Source: Acanthaster planci (taxonomy: Eukaryota > Echinodermata > Asteroidea > Valvatida > Acanthasteridae). Taken from it: a stretch of DNA of 64,000 nt. Both the position numbers and the translations under genes were made by a program. The notes beneath the pieces were generated by a model. The model was not told the DNA's origin. It saw only the letters and a program-made list of their open reading frames with translations, and did not search any database. The stretch lies in assembly GCF_001949145.1 (NCBI RefSeq), contig NW_019091362.1, forward strand, positions 10,787,306 through 10,851,305, in the 5' to 3' direction. Shown here in pieces: positions 1-11,167 of the stretch; position 1 is the first letter of the stretch, and each line of letters opens with the position of its first letter.

Positions 1-3000
1 GTGGAGAAAAGAAATCATGTCAGAAGACAAGAGTAGTGGCAGAGGGGCAAGTTGACCCCTCAGAGGCATGTTGCCCGTTTTATAGATTGAAAGTGCAAGC
101 ATTTTGGAAGCAGTACTGCCACCTTTTTTTTGGGGGGGGGGGAGATGGAAAAACATTTGACAATTTGCAATCCCCTCGCCAACTTCAGACCTCGATACAC
201 TGCTGGAGAAGAGCTGCTCTTTTTCCTCCTCTTTCAGTCCCCTCACTATGACCTGTGTGCCTCATGATGTGGCCTCATCCCTTCCTGCCCTGCCCCACAC
301 CCCCTTCCAACATTTGCGACAGTGACCGAAGGTCAATGGTGCAGACTTAAATTTCAGAATTCTTTAAAACAGGAAGAGCCCCCCCATTTTGGTCATGTTA
401 CTGTGGTGGATACTGACCAATAAATATTCTCCCAAGCAAGCTGAACTTTTTGTATTCTGACCAGACTAGTTTACCTCTTTTGTTAACAAATATATCTGCC
501 CTTTTGTATGGACGGCAAAAAATGTACAGAAATTCAGTCTTGATTGCAACAGTTTTTTACCTCAAATACTTATTTTGCATTATCAATAGTGTTGAATTGG
601 GAGACATTTCCATCATGCAGTTGGTACATTGCAAGTATTGAAGTATTCAATGTTTGTTTTAATATTTGTATAAGATTTTTTTCAACACTTTACTAATTAT
701 CCTTTTAGCAATACCCAAAACGGCGCTTGTGACATTGCCTCACCAAGTGGAATGCTTTGCATCTCCTTATCCACTTCTTTCCTTTTGTTCACCTCATAAT
801 TGCTAGGCGAAAGAAAACAGCATTTGACAGAACAAAAGGACAGCCCGTGTCGAAAATGTTACTGGCTGTTTCATGAGAGGCGAGGAAGCTCTATATATAC
901 AAGTGCCTATAATGACCCATTTCGAGTGGTATCTTCATTTTGTTCATCTATGTTTCCATAGGGACGAGAATGTGTCGAAGCTTTAAACCAACGACTTTCA
1001 CCATCAACCTTCGCCAAATATTCTGTCTACCAGCCTCATCGCACCTTGAGGGGGGAATAAAGACAAGCAAGCTGATCAGATCAAGGTACGGTATTCAACC
1101 GAAAAATTTCTCTGAAAGCGCAACAAGTCTGTACCCCATTCAGATAATATTCAATACACATTATAACAATCTGATTAATTGATAGACAACATTATCGAAA
1201 CGACTCTGACCCCCGTCCATCTGTATTCAGTATCAACGGTTTTTGTTTCCTGATAAAAACAGAAAAACACAAGAATGGTGAATGATGAAACATTGCGTAA
1301 ACTTAGTCTCATCCGTTGATGAAACCTATGGACATGTTCATAATTATGTAGTCGGCAACAGAATTTCAAATGAATAAATATTTCATGTGCTTCTTTAAGT
1401 GTAACCGCGACGTTCAACGGGCTCTCTCTTGGCATGTTATTCTTCGCGCGGCTGAACCAGCTTGCCGGTGGCAAGTCAAGTCTTTTTATGTGTATTTATT
1501 GCGGGCCAGTGGCTGCTGTTCTTTGTAGTTGTGCTTTTAATGAGTATGTGCACAGTGTGCATGCACCCGTTATTGCAGTTATTCCAACTTAAATCATGAA
1601 CCGGTAACAGGGTTTTAATGCAGTAACGGTTGAACCACAGACGTTTTAAATATGGCATTGGAAGAGGCATTAAGTTAACAGGTAGATGGATACTGAAATG
1701 GGCACTTAATGTGTGTGAGTTAGCGAGGTCAGTGCTTCCAGCATCGATTGGCTGTCTGTCCAGCATCACATCTCGCAAACAAGCTCATTTCTTCCGTCCG
1801 ATGAATTCGTACGTGTTTAGTTAACCGAATACTCCTATTACCAACTGATCATCTTCATGATGGCCGACCGCGAGAAAGCAATCCTATCAGTGACCATGAC
1901 AGTGGCCATGCTGTAGATTTATTTTGCCCCCCAGCTTTGCATCCGATTGTTATTTGTTATTTTAATCGTCGGACACAAAATGTTCCATTTCTTAGTACAA
2001 GAGAAAAAAGAACTTAATTTTCTGTATTCATCGTTTATATTGCTGGGAAATGAGAGGGAGACGAAAGCAACGATGGGTTTGATAAAAAGTATAATAGTTT
2101 CACTGGTATCTAATAGTTGTTCCTGTTCTCCGAATCGAAGGAGAAGTCCATTTAATTACACCCTTTGGCACTTCTCCCTGTTCCAAGTTGTAATTGGAAT
2201 TCTCAACGCGCGCTCGTAGCACGCTTCGACCCCCATTCTGAAGTATAGCCGTTTCCCTTGTATGTCATGTTATAGAAGTGGCCAAGCAGTTTTGTCCTTT
2301 AATGGACAGCAAGTTCAAATTGATGAAATTAAAGGTCACAAAAGACCAAGGACGCGTTGGTGGAAAGTGGGTCGTCTGTAAACAGCCTACGCTGTACCTT
2401 TTCCTCCCACTGAATTTGATAACGCCCAAGACTATTGACATATTTCAGTGTTTATGATGGCGTACGCGTCAATTCAAACCGGATAATGCTCAAGGCTGTT
2501 CACACGTTTCAATATTTATGGTACCTGCGTCACTTTTACCAGATCAGTTCGCATACTAACCCTAATCCTACCACTACAAGCAGAATATCTTTCCCTACTT
2601 GGACGTTCATAAAATACCAAGATTTTCAGATCTTATCGCGGCTTTCCTGTTTGTCCTCCATTTGCTCATTTTTCTTTTACAAGGGGGCTTTCTCTTCTTC
2701 GGGCGGATGACATAATTTCCTTGAATCCTCATTGGAGAAAATAATTTCTTTGAGAGATCAGCGCTCCCACGGGCGCTGTGACGCATGCGTGTAGAATGAA
2801 CGTGCATCGGTGAAGGGGGTGATGCAGTTGCCCATCAGACTTTGTAGTGCAATAAAGTCCTTCAGTTTTAGTGACAGGCCTGAACTATACCCAGCACATC
2901 ATGAGTGCAAATATTTATCGTGCGCGTCTGGTCAGCATATTATAGTTAAAAGGATCTGTGCCATGAAATGACACCGTGCCTGTGTGAAGGGCGTTCATGT

Positions 3001-3692
3001 TGTTAGACTCTTAACGAGTCTGCCGGTTTCCCCGAGTTGCTATGGTATTTAATTCAAAGTTAATTCGCGAGAGTTTGATATAATTTGATGACTGGATCTG
3101 AGCAAACGATTTTAGCCCATCTGTCAAACCCTCATTCGTCATACCAAGCAAGCTGATGGAGACAGGTATGGTTGGACATAAGGATGATCACAACGTTCTG
3201 GTGTTGAAAGGTAGTTCTGCACGTTTCTTAAAAATCCACCGGGAATACTGTGCGCCAGTGTACCTTTCGTCGATGGTCTAAGAACATCTTGCGTGACGGG
3301 GGACGCCTTTACGCTAATGACGTCGTAGCATTTTCTAGTATCTGCCAAAGCGATTCAGCTATCAGTGGGATAATTTTTCGCCAGTTTGCCAAACCACACG
3401 AAGGCACCACCACTATTTCTGCCGCCAGCGAATCCACGCCCCACAGTTCTGAACTGGAATATTCTATTAGATATCTGCCGTTTTACCGGACAAACCTGAG
3501 TTCTATGTGACACTGAAAAGGATGTGGCCATTCTTCGGTACGGTCAGTAACGAAACGTCGTTCTTTCTTGAAAGGGCCTGTATGGTGCTCCCCTGGAGGC
3601 CAAGTTAAAACATTTAAAACAAGCTAAAACAATATCAAACACTGCACTACTGAGATACGTATTGACAGAATGCATTGCATTTAGCTTTGAGG
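1..3692. other. Intergenic stretch, no gene recognised
   Basis: AT-rich sequence upstream of GPCR-A. The open frames here are short, present on both strands, and match no protein family I recognise. A TATA-like CTATATATACAAG lies near 890-902, followed by a short open frame from 940, but no coding character supports a gene. The 5' untranslated part and promoter of GPCR-A are probably within the last part of this stretch; I cannot place them. Confidence 0.5.
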
Positions 3693-4973
3693 ATGGAGAG
3701 TCTTCAAGCATACAACCCTGCTCTTTTTTACGTGGAAGTTGTGTGGTTAAGCCTGGTGTCTGTGGCCGGCGTATTTGGCAACTCAATGGCGCTGGGTGCC
3801 GTAGTTACCACCCCTTCTCTTCGAACATCAACACAGCTCAACATCACAATTTTAGCAGCTGCGGATCTTGTCGTAACGGCAGTCCTCGTCCCTTGCCGAA
3901 TCGCTACGGAGTATTACTCTGGTCAGTGGCCTCGTCACGAGCCGTGGTGCCAAGTCCTGGCCTACCTTGCCATCTTTTTCATTGGTTTCTCGCTGCAGCA
4001 GCTAGTGTTCCTGGCACAGGTTCGGTATCTGCGAGTGACCAAATCCGATGCAGTTTATCGAAGGTTTACCTCTAAACCCGCGGTCATCGGCCAGCAGGTC
4101 TATGCCGTGTGTGGTACTTGTATTTTGGCGCTTGTCCCACTCTTTTCCAATTTCGGCTCCGTTGGCTATAGCGCGAAGCTCCACTTTTGCATTTTTACCG
4201 GACGCAACCAGCAACTGCTCGCCGCCTTGTCAATGATTGCGGCTCTAGGCTTTATACCGATGTTCTATGGCCTCACTTTCCTGCATGTTCGTGCGCACCG
4301 GCGGCGGATCGGAAATTGGGGAGGACTGGGTGTCGGAACAGTCCTGCCGGAGAGCACTGATTGGCGGCTACCATCTCGCTCAATTGCAGAAACTGACATA
4401 GACACTGCCAGCCCCCAAATGGATGCGTTAGTTCTTTCTAGAACTGCAGCTGGACGTACTGTCAAAACACTGGCGGTGAATACTTTGATGTTACACACCA
4501 ACCACCAAGATGGAGACAAGTTTAGACCAAGTAACAGTTTGCAAGACCAACTTGGACTCACTGACAACCGGGATATGGCTAACGATGTAACCACAAAAAT
4601 ACCAACCCCGGAAAACTTATTCGCACAGCCACCAGAACTACGTGTAGGCCGGCCGCAATCAATTAACCGGCCGGTGGCGGTGCCCATGAACGCAGGTCGT
4701 AAGAATCACAGGAGGGGACCGACGAAGGAAAGTGTAAAAATCACAAGGAACCTGCTGTTCATATTCTGTGGTTACATGTGTTGCTGGTTGCCTTGGTGTA
4801 TCCTGAGTTTGATCGAGCCTTATGTAGATGCCCCGCCTACCACTCACCACGTTTTGATCAACATGCTGTGGACCAACAGCTGTATCAATCCTTACTTGTA
4901 TGCCTCCATGAGCCGAAATTACAGAAACGCTTTCAAAAAATGCATGACACTCAAATGCCTCTTTAAAAGATAG
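3693..4973 (+). CDS. GPCR-A: intronless rhodopsin-family orphan receptor
   Basis: A seven-transmembrane receptor of 426 residues, expected in the plasma membrane. The ATG at 3693 gives the same N-terminal length as its paralogue; the in-frame TTG upstream is not used. Visible features are the TM1 Asn (VFGN, residue 30), TM2 Asp58 (LAAADL), the TM3-start Cys86, the second-loop Cys166, the TM6 motif CWLP (364-367) and the TM7 motif NPYLY (399-403). The third intracellular loop is very long (about 200-346). The DRY site reads VRY (110-112), so Arg is kept and the acidic residue is lost. The C-terminal tail is short and Cys-rich. The general shape recalls melatonin-like and other orphan class-A receptors, but the ligand cannot be told from sequence. 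The closest relative in the window is GPCR-B (24003-25199, minus). The identity as a GPCR is secure; the subfamily is not. Confidence 0.93.
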   Translation: MESLQAYNPALFYVEVVWLSLVSVAGVFGNSMALGAVVTTPSLRTSTQLNITILAAADLVVTAVLVPCRIATEYYSGQWPRHEPWCQVLAYLAIFFIGFSLQQLVFLAQVRYLRVTKSDAVYRRFTSKPAVIGQQVYAVCGTCILALVPLFSNFGSVGYSAKLHFCIFTGRNQQLLAALSMIAALGFIPMFYGLTFLHVRAHRRRIGNWGGLGVGTVLPESTDWRLPSRSIAETDIDTASPQMDALVLSRTAAGRTVKTLAVNTLMLHTNHQDGDKFRPSNSLQDQLGLTDNRDMANDVTTKIPTPENLFAQPPELRVGRPQSINRPVAVPMNAGRKNHRRGPTKESVKITRNLLFIFCGYMCCWLPWCILSLIEPYVDAPPTTHHVLINMLWTNSCINPYLYASMSRNYRNAFKKCMTLKCLFKR

Positions 4974-6419
4974 TCATCAGTTCTCATAGACATAGATGTG
5001 GAGATAAATCGCTTCACTACTGTCAAAAAAGCGAACAGTGACGCTGTTTTGGTATTATTCAAGCAAACACCTTGCTTTTTTTCAACCAAGTTGTCAATTG
5101 AAAAACGTTCACGAACTATTTTAATTTTTTTGCACATTTGCACATCCAAGAATTCATATTGGAACTCTTAACTGTAACATTTCAAAAGTTGATATAAGTT
5201 TGCTTGTTTTCATTTATGACTTCATAACAATACAATTTCTTGTTTTAAAAAAATGAGACGTAAATGTCAAAGATCAACATGAGTAAACTTCACTTTTCGG
5301 GGCATGTCTACTTTGAATTGTGGAATCTCACTGCTCCCAAGTCTTGTCACCCTCCGTTTGGCTGGGAAAAGTCATCTTTACAGTTGAACATAAGCTCTTT
5401 CTCGCAAAATTGTTCTCAGTGATTATAACTAGTTTCTTGTATGTTTGTTTTGATTCGCTGTAACAAGATATGCTAAATGGTGTTGCATACTTCGTCAATG
5501 ATCTCACGAAGTGTATAAATCTCTGAAATTTTTCGATCTGTAGTTTTTGCGGCCATTAAGGTACATTCAAGGAAAAGGTTGGCACAGTATTACAGCCAAA
5601 GGTTGTTAACTATAATTAATTATCGGAAACAAACATTTGAAAAAAAGAAGCTCGGTCTCCAGGTTTTTTGTCTCAGGAAGTGACAAAAACCTCCGCAGTA
5701 CCAGGGCAAAAATAGAGACCAACAGCTCAGGTCGAGTGTATATGTCGTGAGCATGCGTGCGAACAATTTTGAACACGAACACCTGGGCGCGTGTTGAATG
5801 CATTGATCTTCATTGTAAAGACTGAATAGGACATCGGGCATTGTTTGTGCACAAAATGCGCAGCCGAGCAATGGCGACGCGCTGCTTTTCAGGAGGGTTA
5901 TTTGATGCCGCATGCTACGCATTCACCGGTAGTCTAAATTTATTATGGAGAAAAACCTTTTTACGGATAGCGACGAAGCCCTTGGCCTCCCTCTCAAAAC
6001 AAGCAGAAAATTCATGAACATAATTTTCCGAATTTAACTGACCATTTTTTTCTTACTAAATAACTCACTTGAAATCAATAACATTAACCTGTTTTGTGTG
6101 TGTGTGTGTGTTTGTCTTTTTATTCAAGTTCACACCTATTGTCTACGGTCCTGCTTGGGAAACATTTTCACTTTGGGTCAGGTCAATCGTAATTAGTTAT
6201 GTATAAAAGTGAGAATTCCTCCAAGACACTCGATAGATTTTGCCAGTAATATGATGTCCATACTGTCATCATGTTTTTCCGTCTGGTTTCGATTACCCAA
6301 CAAAAACGTCATTAATAAAACGAAAAAAGTCTCCAGTTTTACTCGCTCACAGGAAAGATTGTAGTTGGAAACTGACATTGTGGCAAACAAAACTGTGAGA
6401 GTCTTTTAGCCACAGTAAG
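4974..6419. other. Intergenic, 3' flank of GPCR-A
   Basis: AT-rich sequence with no supported gene. It should include the 3' untranslated region of GPCR-A, but no convincing AATAAA signal close to the stop was spotted. A short GT dinucleotide run lies at 6095-6111. Confidence 0.4.
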
Positions 6420-6745
6420 TTAATAGTAATAATAGTCGGTTCTTATATAGTGCATATTATGGAATGTGCGCTTATTATCATTATCCGTGCACGTTTGGCT
6501 CACATCATCAGAAACCATGTAAGCTCCATTGTGAGTACACTAGTCTGATGCTGCCATTTTCGCGCCAGCGGCTAAACATAACCGTGTCAGCCCTCACAGG
6601 TACCGATTTACTCCTGGGTGGAGAGAGGGATAGGGGTAAAGTGACTTGCCCAAGATGACAACATGCTGCCACAAACTGGATTCGAGCCCCCGACCGTATG
6701 ATCAGAAGCTGCCAGCCCAACCTCGACTCCATTGGCAGTGTGCGC
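6420..6745. repeat. Dispersed SINE-like repeat, tRNA-like B-box region
   Basis: The left end has the core CTTATATAGTGCATAT. The right part has GTGACTTGCCCAAG followed by GGATTCGAGCCCCC, which resembles an RNA polymerase III B box as found in tRNA-derived SINEs and related dispersed repeats of marine animals. No matching second copy was located in this window, so the call rests on resemblance to a known repeat style. Boundaries are approximate. Confidence 0.35.
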
Positions 6746-9109
6746 GTTCTTTCACTAGCCCCTGGTCGTGTAGAAATCGAAAATGACGCTGAATGGCTAT
6801 TCAGGATGAATAGACATAAACTTAAAGTGAATAGCACTCGTATTTCAAAGCTACACGCTCGCGCCCACGTATATCTCCTGCACGTCATGCATGCTTAAAT
6901 CTTCGTCGCACATAAACACACTGACTAAAGGCCTCATGTAAATATTCCAAATAAATGTAGAAGTAAATTTAAATTGTACAATACTAGGAGCTAGATCGCC
7001 CAAGGTATGGTGTGAACCAACATGGCGCGGTAAGATCGTGCCCATGGGAACCGATGTTGCTGCAAACCTAACCACTAAGTCACATGCCCCCCCCCCCGCT
7101 GTTTTAACCTCAGACACTTATAAATCAGATTTCAAAAGCTTGAGTTCACACCTTGACCAAAGATTTACTTTTACCAGCTACTTACCGAAATGAAAAAGTC
7201 AGTCTTAGGCTAACTGAGAACGAGTTATTTTATAATTTAGACAAATTTTCGTTCATTGCGTTGACTTTGAATTTCCTCGTTTGTTACTTAATCGACAGAA
7301 ACGTCACCTCTCTGCCTCTCGCTTTGGTTTCATCTTTGTCCTGAAGAAGAATTCTGCAACTCATATCACACCGTCTGCGTCTGCAGATCCAACAAACACA
7401 AATCATGGCTTTCTTGGCGAAAGAAAAAAAAATCTGGGGAGAAAAAACGCCGGACAAATTCATCATTTAGTTTTTGAAACCACATTTGCCAATAGTTAAT
7501 ATTTCAGACGGTACTTTGATATAGTGAAGTCTCATACGCTGATAGGCTACATACGCTGTCATTTCTTACTATATTGGCTTTAAGTCAAGCATTATAAAAT
7601 TCAAGAGATGCAGAAACTTTCTGAAAGTGCGACTCGCATATCAAAAGCTGTTCCTTCTTCTAAACTTGATTTACCATGAATCTCCAGCAATTCAGTGATG
7701 CGCACATTTCATGCATTATTCTTTCCAAATTTATGGCATTCAGGGAGCAGAATTCAGTTCTCGGAAATCTCACGACTGAAGTGCAATAACCTCAACCAGT
7801 TTTTGAAAATCTCTGTTTGAAAGTTCACGCAATAAATTGGGAACGCTCGCTATTTACCCCCCTGAAAATACGCATACGCAGAGCTACGGCTAGTCTATTG
7901 TCTGCGCGTCTCCCCGCATTTCCATTGGAGCGAAGACCTAGACCTAGCTCTAGACAAGAGATTCGGATGCAGCCTTCGTGCCAATTAGGTCTAAAGAGTC
8001 TAGTCGAGGGTTTCAACTCACAAATAGTTAACATTTAACAAATTAACACCAGAGCCAGTGAATGGGTTGGAGGATCGGAAGGAAAAAATGCAATGAAGCC
8101 ACCAACAGTGTTGGTGAAATTGTGAATAATTTAAGCCGCTCTCTATACTGCCCAACAAGAGACTGCTTCTTATTGACGGACGCTTGTTCGCTGTAGAAAT
8201 GATGGAAAATGTTCCGGTTTGTTTGTATTTGACTGCGCAGCCGTTTTCGATCTTAGGTGTACATTTTTCAAGTCGTGAAAGCCATCAAATTTGAAATTAT
8301 GAGTTTCCTCGTCACAACAAACAGAAGTCGAATATCATGCATAATTCAACACGTATGCGAAAGACAGAAGTCAGGAGCCTGAGGCTGCAGCAACCGTACT
8401 AATCGCAGGGCGGCATCGCGTAGTTGTATGCCTGAAATTCGTTCTCAAGATTCTCCCAGCAAAAACACTATTTTGTAGGGTATAGTTGGTTGAAAAAGTG
8501 TATTCTTTCAGATGATCTTTCCAATCTATAAGCTATTTACGGAGCAGAATTAATCTGCTGTTCATTAAATATCTAGCAATGCCATAGACTAATGATCAAT
8601 AAGGTAAAGTAAAACTGTTTCCTTCATTTGTACATAGTCTCCTTTATTGCCTTATAATAATGGTTGTAGCGTTCTTTGTGCGCATTGGAGACGACTAATG
8701 TCGATTATTTATCAATGCCGAAAATAATAGAATAAATGCGCCAAAAGTTACTGATGTCGTAACTCTGCACAGCTTTATGTGTTTGATTTAACATCACTTC
8801 ATGCTATATACGTACATCAATTTTGTAAATTGTTACACATATTTTTTTAGATAAATTTACAAGCACTTACACAAGGCAGTTACGCTGTCATGTACGCTTA
8901 ACTCATTGCAGTAAACATATTGAAAATTAAACTTAACGAGATGTGTTTGTGGACAAACACAGAGCTGTTTCAGAGTTTTTTATTTTCCAGCTGCAAAGGG
9001 TCTTCTGGTTTGTCTGAAAGTCTCACAGTAGCGCACCACTGATAAGCTCGATAAAAGTGCGAAGCGAAAAAACGAAGTCTTTCTCCGTAGGTTTTGTATA
9101 CGGCTTGAA
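6746..9109. other. Intergenic stretch, no gene recognised
   Basis: Open frames on both strands are short and overlap each other. A slightly GC-richer patch at 7850-7990 contains repeated CTAGAC/CTAGCT words. Nothing here supports a gene. Confidence 0.45.
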
Positions 9110-9960
9110 TCTCGTGTCACGTGACTTCGATGACGTCACCGTGACGAATTTATTTTGACAGCCCCTCGGGTTGATGGACTGTGTATACTCCCAATACAAA
9201 GTCACTCATATGTATGAGTGTACCATTCTTTGACTTCAGAAAAACGTGAACAAAACCTATGGAGAAAAACTGCGGCTTTAAAGTCATGTCACATGATTTG
9301 TGTTTATATTGAAGCAAATTGTGAAATATTATTTGATATTTGGACTCGAGTATTTGTAAGCAAACTAAGAGGGGAAAAATTCCACATTCGTTCTCATAGT
9401 AATCCTCAGCCGAAGATCAGGAATACTCTCATTTATGATCGATAATATTGCGTAGAAGAAAAACGTGTTTGAAACCTGTGGAGTAAACTGCAACTTTAAT
9501 TTCATGTCACGTGACCAATGATGACGTCATCGTGACAATTTAATTTTGACAGCCCCACGGGTTAATGGATAATGCTCCCAATACAAAGTCACTCAGATGT
9601 ATGAGTGCACCAGTCGTTGACTTTAGAAAACGTGCACAAAACCTGTGGAGAAAAACTGCAGCTTTAAAGTCATGTCACGTGATTTTGTTTATATTTCAAA
9701 GAAATTATGAAATATTTCATATTTGGACTCTTTGGTATATTAGTAACCGAACAAAGACGAAAAGAAAAACGATTATTTTTCTTTCATTCTCATGGTAATC
9801 CACTGCCAAATTTCAGGACTACTCTCTTTAAGATCGATAATATTGAGTATTGGAAATACGTGTACAAAACCTATGGAGAAAAAATAAATATTCAAAATTA
9901 AAAAATAAATCGCGCGATGGCGTCACCTCGACGTCATTATTTAGTATCTTTTTAGTCTTA
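9110..9960. repeat. Two tandem units of a TGACGTCA-bearing repeat
   Basis: Two direct copies of roughly 400 bases (about 9110-9500 and 9500-9960). Each has GTCACGTGAC, then a TGACGTCA palindrome (9131-9138 and 9522-9529), then TTTTGACAGCCCC, CTCCCAATACAAAGTCACTC and a block like AAACCTATGGAGAAAAA. The same blocks recur at 32280-35250 inside the large intron of GPCR-C, so this is one dispersed repeat family. No protein is encoded. Confidence 0.75.
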
Positions 9961-10952
9961 GGGTAGCTCCTTGTAACTTGTTAGTTATGATACCAAAGTT
10001 GATTGGCTGAAAAAGGAAAACAGGGGGGAAAGGAAAAAATTAACGAAAATAAAAGCTGTTTCGGCCACAGTAACAATAACACAGTAACAGTAACTACAGT
10101 AACAATTACATTTTATAGCAAAAGGCTTTCAGAGACATTGACAAACCGCTGTCCAACTGAACCTACGTGAATGTCGAATGTTCACACTTTTTATTTTATT
10201 TCAGTGAATGTCAAGTTCCCAATTGAAACCACACATTTCGAAGTACAAAACTACGCGAATGTCGAATATCGAACATCAAACTACACGTAAATTGCAAAAA
10301 TTCATTATGCAGGCCTACCAAATGCCGAATATCAAGCATTAGATTAACTGTACTGTTCAGATTGGATCGTTTGTACATACATACTGATTTCCTCTGCATC
10401 AAAGGACGTGGATCGCCCGCTGTGATATTTTCACAAGCCCCTGAAAGTGCCTGCTCTTCCTTTGGGATGATGCGGTTGGAACATTTTACTAAGGACACTG
10501 CATTCCAACAACAATTAATCTTTAACTAGTGGTATTGGAGGGACTAATATATCATGGAGACCTGCATCTTTGGCTGTTAGAGAAGTATTTCACAGGCATC
10601 GTTTTAACAACGTTTGATCAATTTCGATAATCTCTAATACTTTGCAAATACAAAGGCTGCCAGGTGTTAATAAAGCACGATTTCAATAGAATCGCCTCAG
10701 TGAAGTTAAGTACAGGATTCTAATTTCATTTCCCCTATAAATAAAAGAAAATAATGAATTCACTGAGGTTTTCATTCATTGAGGGCGAAACACGCAAAAC
10801 AACCGAAATATCGAAATTCAACGTGGACCTATACAGTTTGCAACACTGATGTAGATCTATAGTAAAGATTGCGGTAACACCATGTATTTATCTCTTCTTT
10901 GAGTATGTGTGGTTCTGAGAAGAACCGGGGAATAACTCGACGTTTCGAACAG

Positions 10953-11018
10953 TGCACTCTGTCCGTCTTCAGGAGACTGCTGAACCTACGCAGTCTCCTG
11001 AAGACGGACAGAGTACAC
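10953..11018. repeat. Near-perfect inverted repeat abutting the assembly gap
   Basis: The left arm at about 10953-10980 ends in CTTCAGGAGACTGC. The right arm at 10990-11018 begins GCAGTCTCCTGAAG. Spacing between the arms is about 9 bases. The upstream context CTCGACGTTTCGAACAG resembles the ends of dispersed elements. The right arm runs directly into the run of N. Confidence 0.7.
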
Positions 11019-11167
11019 NNNNNNNNNNNNNNNNNNNNNNNNNNNNNNNNNNNNNNNNNNNNNNNNNNNNNNNNNNNNNNNNNNNNNNNNNNNNNNNNNN
11101 NNNNNNNNNNNNNNNNNNNNNNNNNNNNNNNNNNNNNNNNNNNNNNNNNNNNNNNNNNNNNNNNNNN
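11019..11167. other. Assembly gap (run of N)
   Basis: 149 undetermined bases. Apparent open frames that cross it are artefacts. The inverted repeat at its left edge probably caused the break. Confidence 0.99.

Noticed and set aside
4265-4687. 140-codon minus-strand frame inside GPCR-A
   Set aside because: It is a shadow of the receptor's third-loop coding sequence and has no domain of its own.
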